NCBI GenBank assembly: GCA_002691245.1
Contig: NZHH01000021.1
Coordinates: 1 to 34,124 of the forward strand
From: Methylaequor sp002691245
GTDB taxonomy: Bacteria > Pseudomonadota > Alphaproteobacteria > Methylaequorales > Methylaequoraceae
Direction: 5' to 3'
DNA: 34,124 nt
Part shown: positions 16,603-24,849 of the stretch, in pieces
Layout: the number at the start of each line of letters is the position of its first letter
Numbering within the stretch: the first letter of the stretch is position 1
The notes under the pieces: model-generated
What the model saw: only the letters and a program-made list of their open reading frames with translations
What the model was told of the DNA's origin: nothing
The model's database searches: none
Program-made: the position numbers and the translations under genes

Positions 16603-17469
16603 TTAGATTCCTTTCTTTAAAATACTTTTTCTTATTTGTTTTGTTCTTTTTAAAAGCATAAAAATTTCTTCACTATTTCCTGAATTTAGATTTTGCATAA
16701 AACTTTCAATATCTTTTAGAAATGTATTAAAAGTTTTATTTAAATATTCTTTATTTGCAAAAAATATATCTGTCCACATTTGGGGGTCAGATGAACCTAT
16801 TCTTGTAAAATCTTTGAAACCACCAGCTGAAAAATTTATCAATGCTTGCTTTTTTTTGATGTCTAAGTTGAATGCAGTTCCTACAATTGTAAAAGCAATT
16901 AAGTGTGGTAGGTGAGAGGTTATTGACATTATTTTATCGTGTTCTTTAATCTTCATTATAGCTACCTTCATTCCAATATCTTCCCATATTTTTGATATTA
17001 GTTTTGTGGATTTATCTTTATTTTTAATAGGAGTAAGAATGCACCATTTATTTTGAAAAAGGTTTTTTTTTGAATTCGCTGCACCAGAATATTCAGTTCC
17101 TGCAATTGGATGGCCTGGAACAAGAGAAAACTTTTTATTATTTAGTTTAAGTATTTCTGCATTAAAAATATCTTTTACTGAACCTACATCAGAGATAATT
17201 TGATTTTTTGTAGAATGTTTAGCTATTTCTAATATCAAATTATTTATTTTACTTACAGGTGTGCAAATAAAAATTATTGAGCTTTTTTTAATCTCATTAT
17301 TTACTAAATTTCTCCCTTCATCTATTGCTTTTATCTTAATAGCGTCTTTAAGATTGGCTTGTGATTTATCAATGCCAACTATTTTTTTGCAAATTTTTTT
17401 AGACTTTAGCGCTAAACCAAGAGAAGCACCAATTAACCCGGGTCCAATTATTGTGATTTCATTAAACAT
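16603..17469 (-). CDS. tyrA: Prephenate/arogenate dehydrogenase
   Basis: NAD(P)-dependent enzyme of tyrosine synthesis, 288 residues without a fused chorismate mutase or ACT domain. The Rossmann motif GPGLIGASLG lies at 9-18, the substrate region is P-G-H-P-I-A-G-T-E-Y-S-G, and the helical C-terminal half carries SHLPHLIAF and FKDFTRIGSSDPQMW. Whether it prefers prephenate or arogenate cannot be read from sequence. It follows hisC after 8 bases. The pairing suggests the aminotransferase also serves the aromatic pathway. Confidence 0.92.
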   Translation of the reverse strand: MFNEITIIGPGLIGASLGLALKSKKICKKIVGIDKSQANLKDAIKIKAIDEGRNLVNNEIKKSSIIFICTPVSKINNLILEIAKHSTKNQIISDVGSVKDIFNAEILKLNNKKFSLVPGHPIAGTEYSGAANSKKNLFQNKWCILTPIKNKDKSTKLISKIWEDIGMKVAIMKIKEHDKIMSITSHLPHLIAFTIVGTAFNLDIKKKQALINFSAGGFKDFTRIGSSDPQMWTDIFFANKEYLNKTFNTFLKDIESFMQNLNSGNSEEIFMLLKRTKQIRKSILKKGI

Positions 17470-17477
17470 TTTTTATA

Positions 17478-18575
17478 TTATTTTAATTTTAATGCATTTT
17501 TGAGTTCTTTTAAAAATTTATTTAGACTTTTGGTTGAACCGATTGACACTCTAAAGTAATCATAAAGTTTATAGTTTTCCAAATCTCTCACTAAAATACC
17601 TTTATTTTTTAGATAATTGATAATATTAATCTTTGAATATTTTAATGGATTTACCTTAATTAGAACAAAGTTAGCGAATGTTTCGTATGATTCTAAACCT
17701 AGATCATTGATTTTGGAAGGGAGTGATTTTGCCCATTCATCGTTGTGCTTTACTGATTTGATAAAAAAATCTTTTTCTTTTAAAATCAACGATCCGATGC
17801 TTTGAGCTATTGAATTAACATTAAATGGTCCCCTAATTTTTTCTAGTAATTCAATTATACGTGTATTTGAATATCCCCATCCGAGCCTTAGACCAGCTAA
17901 AGCGAATATTTTTGAAAATGTTCTTGTAATAATAATATTTGGATATTTATCTACTAAATCAATTCCATCAGAATATCTTTTGTCAGTTATGAATTCCGAG
18001 TATGCTCCATCTAAAACAACAATAATATTTTTGGGTACTTTATTTAGAAAATTTATTAATTCATCTTTAAAAATTATTGTCCCAGTTGGATTATTGGGGT
18101 TTGCAAAAAAAATAATTTTCGTTCTTTTATTTATTTTTTTTAATATATTATCACAGGAGATTCCAAGATCCTTCGTAGGAGCAAATACTACTTTGCAACC
18201 CGATGCTCTAGCTATTATTGGGTAATATGTAAATCCGAATTCACTGCAAATAACCTCACAATTTTCTACTGAAAATGTTTGAGAAATTATTGATAAGATG
18301 TCATCAGATCCGTTGCCACAAATTATTTTATTACTATTTAGATAAAAAACTTTAGATAAAGAATCTTTCAATATTTTTGAATCACCATCTGGATAGAAAT
18401 TTGAATTAGCAATTAAGCTTTTTCCTTCGGAATAAACTTTATTAGGAATTTTAAAGGGAGATTCATTAGATGATAGTTTAATAATTTTTTTATCGTTATT
18501 AGAGTATGAACCTCCAGGAACATATTTTTCAATTAATTTGATTGATGGTTTTGTTAAAGTTTCAATTTTGACCAT
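17478..18575 (-). CDS. hisC: Histidinol-phosphate / aromatic aminotransferase (HisC family)
   Basis: PLP fold-type I aminotransferase of 365 residues. It contains the N-P-N-N-P-T-G motif (159-165), D189 and Y192 near the cofactor, Schiff-base lysine K222 in T-F-S-K, and ALAGLRLGW after it. HisC-type enzymes act on histidinol phosphate, and many also transaminate prephenate or phenylpyruvate. The tyrA neighbour favours an aromatic role, alone or in addition. It diverges from metX across 88 bases holding overlapping promoters. Confidence 0.92.
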   Translation of the reverse strand: MVKIETLTKPSIKLIEKYVPGGSYSNNDKKIIKLSSNESPFKIPNKVYSEGKSLIANSNFYPDGDSKILKDSLSKVFYLNSNKIICGNGSDDILSIISQTFSVENCEVICSEFGFTYYPIIARASGCKVVFAPTKDLGISCDNILKKINKRTKIIFFANPNNPTGTIIFKDELINFLNKVPKNIIVVLDGAYSEFITDKRYSDGIDLVDKYPNIIITRTFSKIFALAGLRLGWGYSNTRIIELLEKIRGPFNVNSIAQSIGSLILKEKDFFIKSVKHNDEWAKSLPSKINDLGLESYETFANFVLIKVNPLKYSKINIINYLKNKGILVRDLENYKLYDYFRVSIGSTKSLNKFLKELKNALKLK

Positions 18576-18599
18576 GAAGAACTATCTCAAAAAATTATT

Positions 18600-18627
18600 T
18601 TGACTACTTATTCAACATAGTTATGAT
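18600..18627 (+). promoter_or_regulatory. Predicted sigma-70 promoter for metX-metW-gloB
   Basis: TTGACT at 18600-18605 and TATGAT at 18622-18627 are separated by 16 bases, each one mismatch from consensus. The leader to the metX ATG at 18664 would be about 30 bases. No SAM-II or other known SAM-riboswitch core was recognised in this leader, which is too short to hold one downstream of the start site. Confidence 0.6.
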
Positions 18628-18641
18628 GCGATCTAAGTCAA
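18614..18641 (-). promoter_or_regulatory. Predicted sigma-70 promoter for hisC-tyrA
   Basis: On the minus strand a TTGACT -35 element (18641-18636) and a TATGTT -10 element (18619-18614) are separated by 16 bases, leaving about 30-40 bases of leader to the hisC ATG. The two elements interleave with those of the metX promoter on the other strand. Match: 5/6 and 4/6. Not experimentally supported. Confidence 0.45.
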
Positions 18642-18663
18642 ATAAATTTATATAAAATTAATA

Positions 18664-19785
18664 ATGAAATTAAAAATTGAATCGGAAATATTAAAATTTC
18701 AGAAAACAGTTAAACTTGACTCTGGGAAAAAAATTGAATCTTGTGAAATAGCTTTCAAGACTTATGGAAAATTAAATAAAGAGAAAACTAATGCAATTTT
18801 AGTTTGTCATGCCTTATCTGGCGATCAATATTGTGCAGGTATTAACCCAAATACAAAAAAAAAAGGTTGGTGGAGTGTTTTAATTGGTCCTGGAAAAGTA
18901 ATTGATACAAATACCTTCTTTGTTGTTTGTAGCAATGTCCTCGGAGGGTGCATGGGAAGTACTGGCCCGTCGTCATTAAAACCAAAATCACAAACACCAT
19001 ATGGATTAAAATTCCCAGTAATTACAATTAGTGATATGGTTCGACTACAAGATAAATTGATATCTTATTTGGGTATAAAAAAATTATTTGCAGTCATCGG
19101 AGGATCAATGGGTGGTATGCAAGTTTTGGAATGGGCTACGAAATATAGCAATAAAATAAATTCAGCAATTCCAATTGCTACTTCTTATCGCCATTCTGCA
19201 CAAAACATTGCATTTCATGAAATTGGAAGACAGGCAATCATGGCGGATCCAAGTTGGAATAAAGGAAATTATTATAAAAAAAAAATTCTTCCTAAGGGTG
19301 GATTATCAGTTGCTCGAATGATAGCACACATCACATATTTGTCAGAGAGAGCACTGCAAAGAAAATTTGGAAGAAATTTGCAAAATAGTGATTTTTTTTC
19401 GTTTAACTTTGATACAGACTTTCAAATCGAAAGTTATTTAAAACATCAGGGAACTGCATTTGTTGAAAGATTTGATGCTAATAGTTATTTATATATAACA
19501 AAAGCAATGGATTATTTCGATTTATCAGTAAAAAAAGGAGGGTTGGCAAAAATTTTTAAAGATACAAATGTCAAATTTTGTTTTTTTACATTCACGTCTG
19601 ATTGGTTATTTCCTACTACAGAAACAAAAACGATAATAAAATCTTTAAATAGTTCAAACTCAATGGTCAGCTTTGTTGAGGTAAAAACTGATAAAGGTCA
19701 CGATGCTTTTTTACTAGATGAACCAGAATTTCATGCTACACTAAAAGGATTTATCGAAGGTCAAATTGCTCAGCAAAAAATATGA
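18664..19785 (+). CDS. metX: Homoserine O-acyltransferase (MetX)
   Basis: Activates homoserine by acylation for methionine synthesis. Alpha/beta hydrolase fold, 373 residues, with nucleophile S148 in GGSMGGMQ, acid D313 in TSDWLFP and base H346 in KGHDAFL. Early motifs CHALSGDQYCAG and GPGKVIDTNTFFVVCSN are standard for MetX. The acyl donor (acetyl-CoA or succinyl-CoA) cannot be settled by eye. Its last four bases overlap the metW start, and MetX-MetW pairs are common in proteobacteria. Confidence 0.94.
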   Translation: MKLKIESEILKFQKTVKLDSGKKIESCEIAFKTYGKLNKEKTNAILVCHALSGDQYCAGINPNTKKKGWWSVLIGPGKVIDTNTFFVVCSNVLGGCMGSTGPSSLKPKSQTPYGLKFPVITISDMVRLQDKLISYLGIKKLFAVIGGSMGGMQVLEWATKYSNKINSAIPIATSYRHSAQNIAFHEIGRQAIMADPSWNKGNYYKKKILPKGGLSVARMIAHITYLSERALQRKFGRNLQNSDFFSFNFDTDFQIESYLKHQGTAFVERFDANSYLYITKAMDYFDLSVKKGGLAKIFKDTNVKFCFFTFTSDWLFPTTETKTIIKSLNSSNSMVSFVEVKTDKGHDAFLLDEPEFHATLKGFIEGQIAQQKI

Positions 19786-20399
19786 AAAATTTTTTAAGAA
19801 ATGATTTATTTGCAATTTCAAAATTGATAAACGATAAAGAAAAGATCTTAGATGTTGGTTGTGGTGATGGGCATCTATTGGAGTTTTTGTCAAAATTTAA
19901 AAATGCAGATTGTAGAGGAATAGAAATTAAACAAACCGGTGTTAATTCATGCGTTAAAAAAGGTCTATCCGTTATTCAAGGGGATGCAAATTTTGATTTA
20001 GATGATTATCCTAGCAATGCATTTACGACAGTTATCTTAAGCCAAACAATTCAGGCTATGATTTATCCAGATGCAGTCATAAAAAATTTAATTAGAATTG
20101 GAAAAAGAGCTATAATTTCTTTTCCCAATTTCGCATTTTGGAAAATAAGAAGAGATTTTCTTTTTTCAGGCTTAATGCCTAAAAATGAGATGCTCTCTTA
20201 TGAGTGGTATAACACCCCAAATATTCATTTATGTTCGTGTAGTGATTTCAAATATTTTTGTTCAAAGAATCATATAAATTTAGAGAACTATATTTGCTTA
20301 AATGAAAATGGAAATAAAATGAAGAATGCTTTGTTTTCAAATTTACTTGCGTATCAGGTAATATTTTGTGTTTCAAAGAAAAAAAAGTTACACAAATGA
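19782..20399 (+). CDS. metW: Methionine biosynthesis protein MetW
   Basis: Class I methyltransferase-fold protein of 205 residues. The SAM-type motif I-L-D-V-G-C-G-D-G-H lies at about 22-31, with LSQTIQAM and the conserved FPNFAFWKIR later. MetW is encoded with MetX and is reported to support MetX activity in some bacteria; a methylation substrate is not established. It overlaps metX and gloB by four bases each (ATGA junctions), so all three genes form one translationally coupled unit. Confidence 0.92.
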   Translation: MKNFLRNDLFAISKLINDKEKILDVGCGDGHLLEFLSKFKNADCRGIEIKQTGVNSCVKKGLSVIQGDANFDLDDYPSNAFTTVILSQTIQAMIYPDAVIKNLIRIGKRAIISFPNFAFWKIRRDFLFSGLMPKNEMLSYEWYNTPNIHLCSCSDFKYFCSKNHINLENYICLNENGNKMKNALFSNLLAYQVIFCVSKKKKLHK

Positions 20400-21160
20400 T
20401 TAAAATTATTCAGGTTCCAGTTTTATCTGATAATTATTCTTATATTATTGTTGATAAAAAATCAAAAATAACAGCATGCATAGATCCACCAGTAATAGAT
20501 GAAATTGTTGAAGTTCTTAAAAGTGAAAATCTTAACTTAGATTACATAATAAATACGCACCACCACCATGACCATGTTGGAGGGAATATAGGGCTTCAAA
20601 AAATATTTAACTGTAAGATTATGGGAAATCATAAAGATCAAAATAGAATTCCAGGAATTAACATTAAATTAGAAAACAATAAAAATTATAGTCTTGGTGA
20701 ATCTGAATTTATAATCATTGATACACCAGGTCACACTGTAGGACATATATGTTTATATTTTGAAGAAAATGATATTTTGTTTTCTGGAGACACACTTTTT
20801 TCTCTTGGTTGTGGGAGGCTCTTTGAAGGTTCTGTAGATCAAATGGTCAAATCCTTAAAGAAATTAAGATCTTTACCTGAGCATACAAAGATTTATTGTG
20901 GGCATGAATATACAAGGTCAAATGCAAATTTTGCAATTCACTTAAACCCTGACAACGATAAATTAAAACAACAAGTAGAACATATAGAAAATCAATTTAA
21001 AGAATATTCTTCTACAATTCCATTTAAATTAAAAGAGGAAATAGAATTTAATCCATTTTTAAATTTTGATAACCCTTATTATCTAGAGGCAATAGGGTTT
21101 GAAAATCTTGGAGAATTTGAGAATTTTAAAAAAATTAGAATAATGAAAGATGAATTTTAA
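20396..21160 (+). CDS. gloB: Hydroxyacylglutathione hydrolase (glyoxalase II)
   Basis: Metallo-beta-lactamase-fold enzyme hydrolysing S-D-lactoylglutathione, the second step of methylglyoxal detoxification. With the ATG at 20396 it has 254 residues, the usual size, and begins I-K-I-I-Q-V-P-V-L-S-D-N-Y. A longer upstream start at 20366 would add ten residues not seen in the family. Metal ligands are in THHHHDHVGG (54-63), DTPGHTVGHICLY, FSGDTLFSLGCGR and YCGHEYT. Its end overlaps the convergent phaB by four bases. Confidence 0.94.
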   Translation: MIKIIQVPVLSDNYSYIIVDKKSKITACIDPPVIDEIVEVLKSENLNLDYIINTHHHHDHVGGNIGLQKIFNCKIMGNHKDQNRIPGINIKLENNKNYSLGESEFIIIDTPGHTVGHICLYFEENDILFSGDTLFSLGCGRLFEGSVDQMVKSLKKLRSLPEHTKIYCGHEYTRSNANFAIHLNPDNDKLKQQVEHIENQFKEYSSTIPFKLKEEIEFNPFLNFDNPYYLEAIGFENLGEFENFKKIRIMKDEF

Positions 21161-21879
21161 TCCATCCATAATCCACCATTTATAGATAATGTCGCGCCAT
21201 TGATGTAGGCTGCCTTATCAGATACTAAGTAATCTACCATTTCTGCAATTTCGGTTGCTTCACCAAGTCTTTTGTTTGGAATAGTTTCAATTATAGATTT
21301 AAGTATGTCTTCTCTTATTGCAGCAACCATTTCAGTATTTATGTATCCTGGACATAATACATTTGAAGTTATTCCCTTGCTTGCACTTTCAAGTGCTAAT
21401 GATTTTGAAAAACCGATAAGTGCTGATTTTGTTGCAGCATAATTAGTTTGGCCAAATTGTCCTTTTTGTCCGTTAACCGAAGAAATATGTACAATTCTTC
21501 CAAAATTGTTTTCTCTCATTTTATTTATTATCAAGGATGTCATATTGAAGATGGAATTTAAGTTTACATCAACAACTTTTTGCCATTTATCTAAACCCAT
21601 TTTGTGGAGAGGAGCATCTCTAGTTATCCCAGCATTATTAACTAGAATATCTATTTGTGAGTGATTTTCATATATTTGTGAAATTGACTTTTCACACTCG
21701 TCGTAATTGCTAACATCCCATTTTTTTATCTCTATTTTATTTTTTTCAGAAAAATTTTTTGCTGCATCATCATTACTAGCATAATTAGCTATTACTTTAA
21801 AATTTGATGAACTTAGTTTTTTAGAAATTGCTTCACCAATTCCTCTAGTACCACCTGTAACTAAAGCTACTTTACCCAC
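21157..21879 (-). CDS. phaB: Acetoacetyl-CoA reductase
   Basis: Short-chain dehydrogenase reducing acetoacetyl-CoA to (R)-3-hydroxybutyryl-CoA. The 240 residues show the cofactor loop TGGTRGIG (8-15), NNAG at 81-84, and the catalytic set S134, Y147, K151. The segment SVNGQKGQFGQTNYAATK is specific to PhaB rather than FabG, which it otherwise resembles. The start is GTG immediately after the phaA stop (TAAGTG), so it depends on phaA translation. No phaC synthase is present in the window, so the product may feed crotonyl-CoA for Ccr. Confidence 0.9.
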   Translation of the reverse strand: MGKVALVTGGTRGIGEAISKKLSSSNFKVIANYASNDDAAKNFSEKNKIEIKKWDVSNYDECEKSISQIYENHSQIDILVNNAGITRDAPLHKMGLDKWQKVVDVNLNSIFNMTSLIINKMRENNFGRIVHISSVNGQKGQFGQTNYAATKSALIGFSKSLALESASKGITSNVLCPGYINTEMVAAIREDILKSIIETIPNKRLGEATEIAEMVDYLVSDKAAYINGATLSINGGLWMD

Positions 21880-23055
21880 TTACATCCCCTCAATGCACAT
21901 AGCTATTCCTTGGCCACCACCAATACATAATGTCGCTATACCTTTTTGTTTTTTTTGTCTTTTCATTTCGTGGATAAGAGTAACTAAAATTCTTGCTCCA
22001 GATGCTCCTATAGGATGACCGAGCGCAATNGCACCTCCATTAACATTAACCTTNTCANGATCTAATTCTAATTCTTTANTTACTGCTATTGATTGAGCNG
22101 CAAATGCTTCATTAGCNTCAAANAGATCAATNTCATNGATTTTCCAATTTGCAAANTTTAGAGCTTTATTTACTGCGGGTACGGGTCCAATACCCATAAT
22201 TGTGGGGTCAACACCAACGGAAGCCGATGATGCAATTCTAGCTAATGGAATTAATCCAAGTTCATTAGCTTTTTTTTCTTTCATCAAAAGAACGGCAGCA
22301 GCCCCATCATTTAGTCCTGAAGCATTTCCTGCTGTAACAGTACCGTCTTTGTCAAATACTGGTTTCAAAGAATTGATTTTTTCAAAAGTTGCCCCGTGTC
22401 GAGGAAATTCATCTTCAGAAAATGAAATTGATTCCTTTTTAACTTTAATATTTATCGGGCATATTTCATTTATAAAGTTACCATTTTTTTGAGCATTTTC
22501 TGCCTTGTTTTGTGACTTTGTAGCAAATTCATCTTGTTCTTTTTTTGAAATATCAAATTTTTGAGCAATATTTTCTGCAGTTGTTCCCATATGATAATTA
22601 TTCATTGCACACCAAAGTCCGTCTACTATCATGCTATCTTTTAGTTTACCGTCACCCATTTTTAAACCATTTCTTACGTTTATTGTATGATGCGCATTAG
22701 TCATGCTTTCTTGCCCACCTGCAATAACAATTTCACATTGACCAGACATTATAGATTGTGCTGCTAAAGATATTGATCTGATTCCAGAACCACACACTTG
22801 ATTAATAGTTAATGCACTAGTTTTTTCAGGAAATTGGGATAGCATACAAGCCTGTCTTGCTGGATTTTGACCAGACCCGCCGGTCAAAACTTGTCCCATA
22901 ATGATTTCATCAACAATGTCTTTAGAAATTTTTGAATCTGAGATTATTGCATCAATTATAGTGCTACCAAGCTGAGGCGCTGAAAATTCTGAAAGGCTTC
23001 CCATAAATTTTCCAATAGGAAGTCTTTTTGCTGTTGTGATCACAATTTCAGTCAT
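21880..23055 (-). CDS. phaA: Acetyl-CoA acetyltransferase (biosynthetic thiolase)
   Basis: Condenses two acetyl-CoA to acetoacetyl-CoA. The 391 residues show the acylated cysteine C88 in NQVCGSG, the NEAF histidine-loop region, GHPIGASGARI, and the second active-site cysteine in TLCIGGGQG. About ten N's cluster at 22030-22156 in the C-terminal domain, without breaking the frame. GAGGAT precedes the ATG. Upstream of phaB without a gap, it would provide the entry to the ethylmalonyl-CoA route or to polyhydroxybutyrate. Confidence 0.94.
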   Translation of the reverse strand: MTEIVITTAKRLPIGKFMGSLSEFSAPQLGSTIIDAIISDSKISKDIVDEIIMGQVLTGGSGQNPARQACMLSQFPEKTSALTINQVCGSGIRSISLAAQSIMSGQCEIVIAGGQESMTNAHHTINVRNGLKMGDGKLKDSMIVDGLWCAMNNYHMGTTAENIAQKFDISKKEQDEFATKSQNKAENAQKNGNFINEICPINIKVKKESISFSEDEFPRHGATFEKINSLKPVFDKDGTVTAGNASGLNDGAAAVLLMKEKKANELGLIPLARIASSASVGVDPTIMGIGPVPAVNKALXFANWKIXXIDXFXANEAFXAQSIAVXKELELDXXKVNVNGGXIALGHPIGASGARILVTLIHEMKRQKKQKGIATLCIGGGQGIAMCIEGM

Positions 23056-23096
23056 TGTTTATTATATCCTCACGCTTAAATAACACAAAAACCTCT

Positions 23097-23126
23097 AATA
23101 TAACAATAAAAATTACCTAAAGTAAA
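23097..23126 (-). promoter_or_regulatory. Weak candidate promoter for phaA-phaB
   Basis: On the minus strand TTTACT (23126-23121) and TATATT (23102-23097) are 18 bases apart, about 35 bases before the phaA ATG leader ends. The -10 match is good and the -35 is only 4/6. In AT-rich DNA this can arise by chance. Confidence 0.3.
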
Positions 23127-23142
23127 ATAATTGATAATTTTC

Positions 23143-23170
23143 TTGATAATTATTACTTAGGTTGTATAAC
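23143..23170 (+). promoter_or_regulatory. Predicted sigma-70 promoter for rplU-rpmA
   Basis: TTGATA (23143-23148) and TATAAC (23165-23170) are 16 bases apart. The start site would fall near 23177, about 20 bases before the rplU ATG. A strong ribosome-binding site AGGTGG lies at 23187-23192, five bases before the ATG, as expected for a ribosomal-protein gene. Confidence 0.55.
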
Positions 23171-23197
23171 AGACATTCACTATGTTAGGTGGATTAA

Positions 23198-23599
23198 ATG
23201 ACTATTATATTTCAGGATAGAGGCAAGCAATATAAGGTAAAAGTAGGAGACTTTATTAAATTGCCAAAGATGTCATCTGTTAAAAAAAATGATTTAGTAT
23301 TACTAAATGAAATTATCTTTTATAAAAATGATAAAGGAGAATCTCTAATAGGTTCTCCAACAGTAGAAAATATAGTTATTAAAGCAAAGGTTGTAGAACA
23401 AATTAGGGATAAAAAGATAATTGTTTTTAAGAAGAAAAGAAGACACAATTACAGAAGAAAAATTGGTCATAGGCAAGATCTNACTCTCATAAAAATCGAA
23501 GAGATNCAACAAAAAANNACTTCTGTAAAAACNCAACAACNATCTGTNAATANAAATAAGAAACCNGAAANNAANAAAGGAGAATCTAATGGCACATAA
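23198..23599 (+). CDS. rplU: 50S ribosomal protein bL21
   Basis: Large-subunit protein that binds 23S rRNA. The N-terminal 100 residues match bL21: DRGKQYKVKVGDFIKL, the KKNDLVLLNEI segment, and the basic signature KKKRRHNYRRKIGHRQ. It is 133 residues, longer than the common 103, because of a lysine/glutamine-rich tail after about residue 100. The tail holds a dozen N's (23482-23575), many at third codon positions, as expected for a variable disordered extension. The last 11 bases overlap rpmA. Confidence 0.93.
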   Translation: MTIIFQDRGKQYKVKVGDFIKLPKMSSVKKNDLVLLNEIIFYKNDKGESLIGSPTVENIVIKAKVVEQIRDKKIIVFKKKRRHNYRRKIGHRQDXTLIKIEEXQQKXTSVKXQQXSXNXNKKXEXXKGESNGT

Positions 23600-23846
23600 A
23601 AAAGCTGGAGGAAGCACAAGAAACGGAAGAGACAGTGCTGGCAGAAGACTGGGTATTAAAAAGTTTGGCGGTGAAGTTGTGATTCCTGGTAATATAATAG
23701 TGAGACAAAGAGGAACAAAATTTCATCCTGGAAAAAATGTGTCTATTGGAAAAGATCATACTATATTTGCAACTCAAGANGGAACAGTCTCTTTTCAAAA
23801 AAAAGCCAATAGCAAATCATTTGTTAATGTTGATTTAAAAAAATAA
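23589..23846 (+). CDS. rpmA: 50S ribosomal protein bL27
   Basis: Large-subunit protein whose flexible N-terminus reaches toward the peptidyl-transferase centre. The 85 residues begin A-H-K-K-A-G-G-S-T-R-N-G-R-D-S, and the signature GNIIVRQRGTKFHPG follows at about 37-51. No extra N-terminal leader of the kind cleaved in Firmicutes is present. It follows rplU with an 11-base overlap and precedes obgE, the widespread rplU-rpmA-obgE order. Confidence 0.97.
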   Translation: MAHKKAGGSTRNGRDSAGRRLGIKKFGGEVVIPGNIIVRQRGTKFHPGKNVSIGKDHTIFATQXGTVSFQKKANSKSFVNVDLKK

Positions 23847-23856
23847 TTTTACTTAA

Positions 23857-24849
23857 ATGAAGTTCTTAGACGAGGCTAAAATCTTCCTGAAATCAGGTGA
23901 TGGTGGCTCAGGTTGTGTCAGTTTCAGAAGAGAAAAATTTGTAGAATTCGGTGGGCCTGATGGAGGTGATGGTGGTGACGGAGGTGATATTGTGTTTAGA
24001 TCAGTTTCAAACCTCAACACCTTGATTGATTTTAGATACAAACAACACTTTAAAGCCAATAGAGGTGAAGACGGAGCAGGAAGAAATAGAACAGGTTCAC
24101 GTGGCAAAGATTTAAAAATAGATATTCCAGTTGGTACAACTATTCTTTCGGAAGATAAAAAGTCAGTAATAAAAGATTTTACTAAAGAAAAAGATTTATT
24201 CCTTCTACTTGAAGGCGGAGGAGGTGGAAAAGGAAATACAAGATTTAAATCTTCAACAAATCGAGCACCTAGAAATTATAGTTCAGGGAAAAAAGGAAAA
24301 GAGCTATGGGTATGGTTAAGATTAAAGTTAATTGCCGATGTTGGTTTGGTTGGGTTGCCAAACGCAGGAAAGTCAACACTATTGAAAAAAATGTCGAATG
24401 CTAAACCAAAGATTGCTGATTATCCATTCACGACATTAAAACCTCAACTTGGTTTATTCAGAAACATTGATAAAGATTATATTTTAGCAGATTTACCTGG
24501 ACTAATCAAAGGGGCATCAACAGGTATTGGGCTTGGACTTAAATTTCTCGCACATATTGAAAGATGCAAAATACTATTGCATTTGTGTGACATATCTGTG
24601 GTAAGTTCTGAGAAATTAATAAAAAATTATATGGTAATTAGGAAAGAATTAGAGAGCTACAAACTTTCAACGTCAAAAAAAAAAGAAGTTATTTTATTAA
24701 GTAAGTGTGATTTGGTAAGTTTGGAAACAATAAAAGACAAAGTTAAAATGTTAAAGAAATATACAGAGTCTGAGATAATTCCTTTTTCCAGTCATTCTAA
24801 TTTAGGATTAGAAACACTTAAAACTTTGATAGCTACATCAATTAAATGA
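23857..24849 (+). CDS. obgE: Obg family GTPase (ObgE/CgtA)
   Basis: Ribosome-associated GTPase acting in 50S assembly and stress control. The N-terminal Obg domain (1 to about 157) is glycine-rich, with GDGGSGCVSFRREK and repeated GGDGG. The G domain has G1 GLPNAGKST (166-174), the G2 region DYPFTTL, G3 D-L-P-G, and a G4 of S-K-C-D in place of N-K-x-D. It has 330 residues and no long C-terminal extension. ATGA overlap with proB. Confidence 0.96.
   Translation: MKFLDEAKIFLKSGDGGSGCVSFRREKFVEFGGPDGGDGGDGGDIVFRSVSNLNTLIDFRYKQHFKANRGEDGAGRNRTGSRGKDLKIDIPVGTTILSEDKKSVIKDFTKEKDLFLLLEGGGGGKGNTRFKSSTNRAPRNYSSGKKGKELWVWLRLKLIADVGLVGLPNAGKSTLLKKMSNAKPKIADYPFTTLKPQLGLFRNIDKDYILADLPGLIKGASTGIGLGLKFLAHIERCKILLHLCDISVVSSEKLIKNYMVIRKELESYKLSTSKKKEVILLSKCDLVSLETIKDKVKMLKKYTESEIIPFSSHSNLGLETLKTLIATSIK

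Noticed and set aside
18628..18663. Possible SAM riboswitch before metX
   Set aside because: The leader after the predicted -10 is only about 35 bases and lacks the conserved SAM-II pseudoknot sequences.
20366..20395. Upstream start for gloB
   Set aside because: The ten added residues are not family-like, and the ATG at 20396 forms the same ATGA junction seen at metX-metW.
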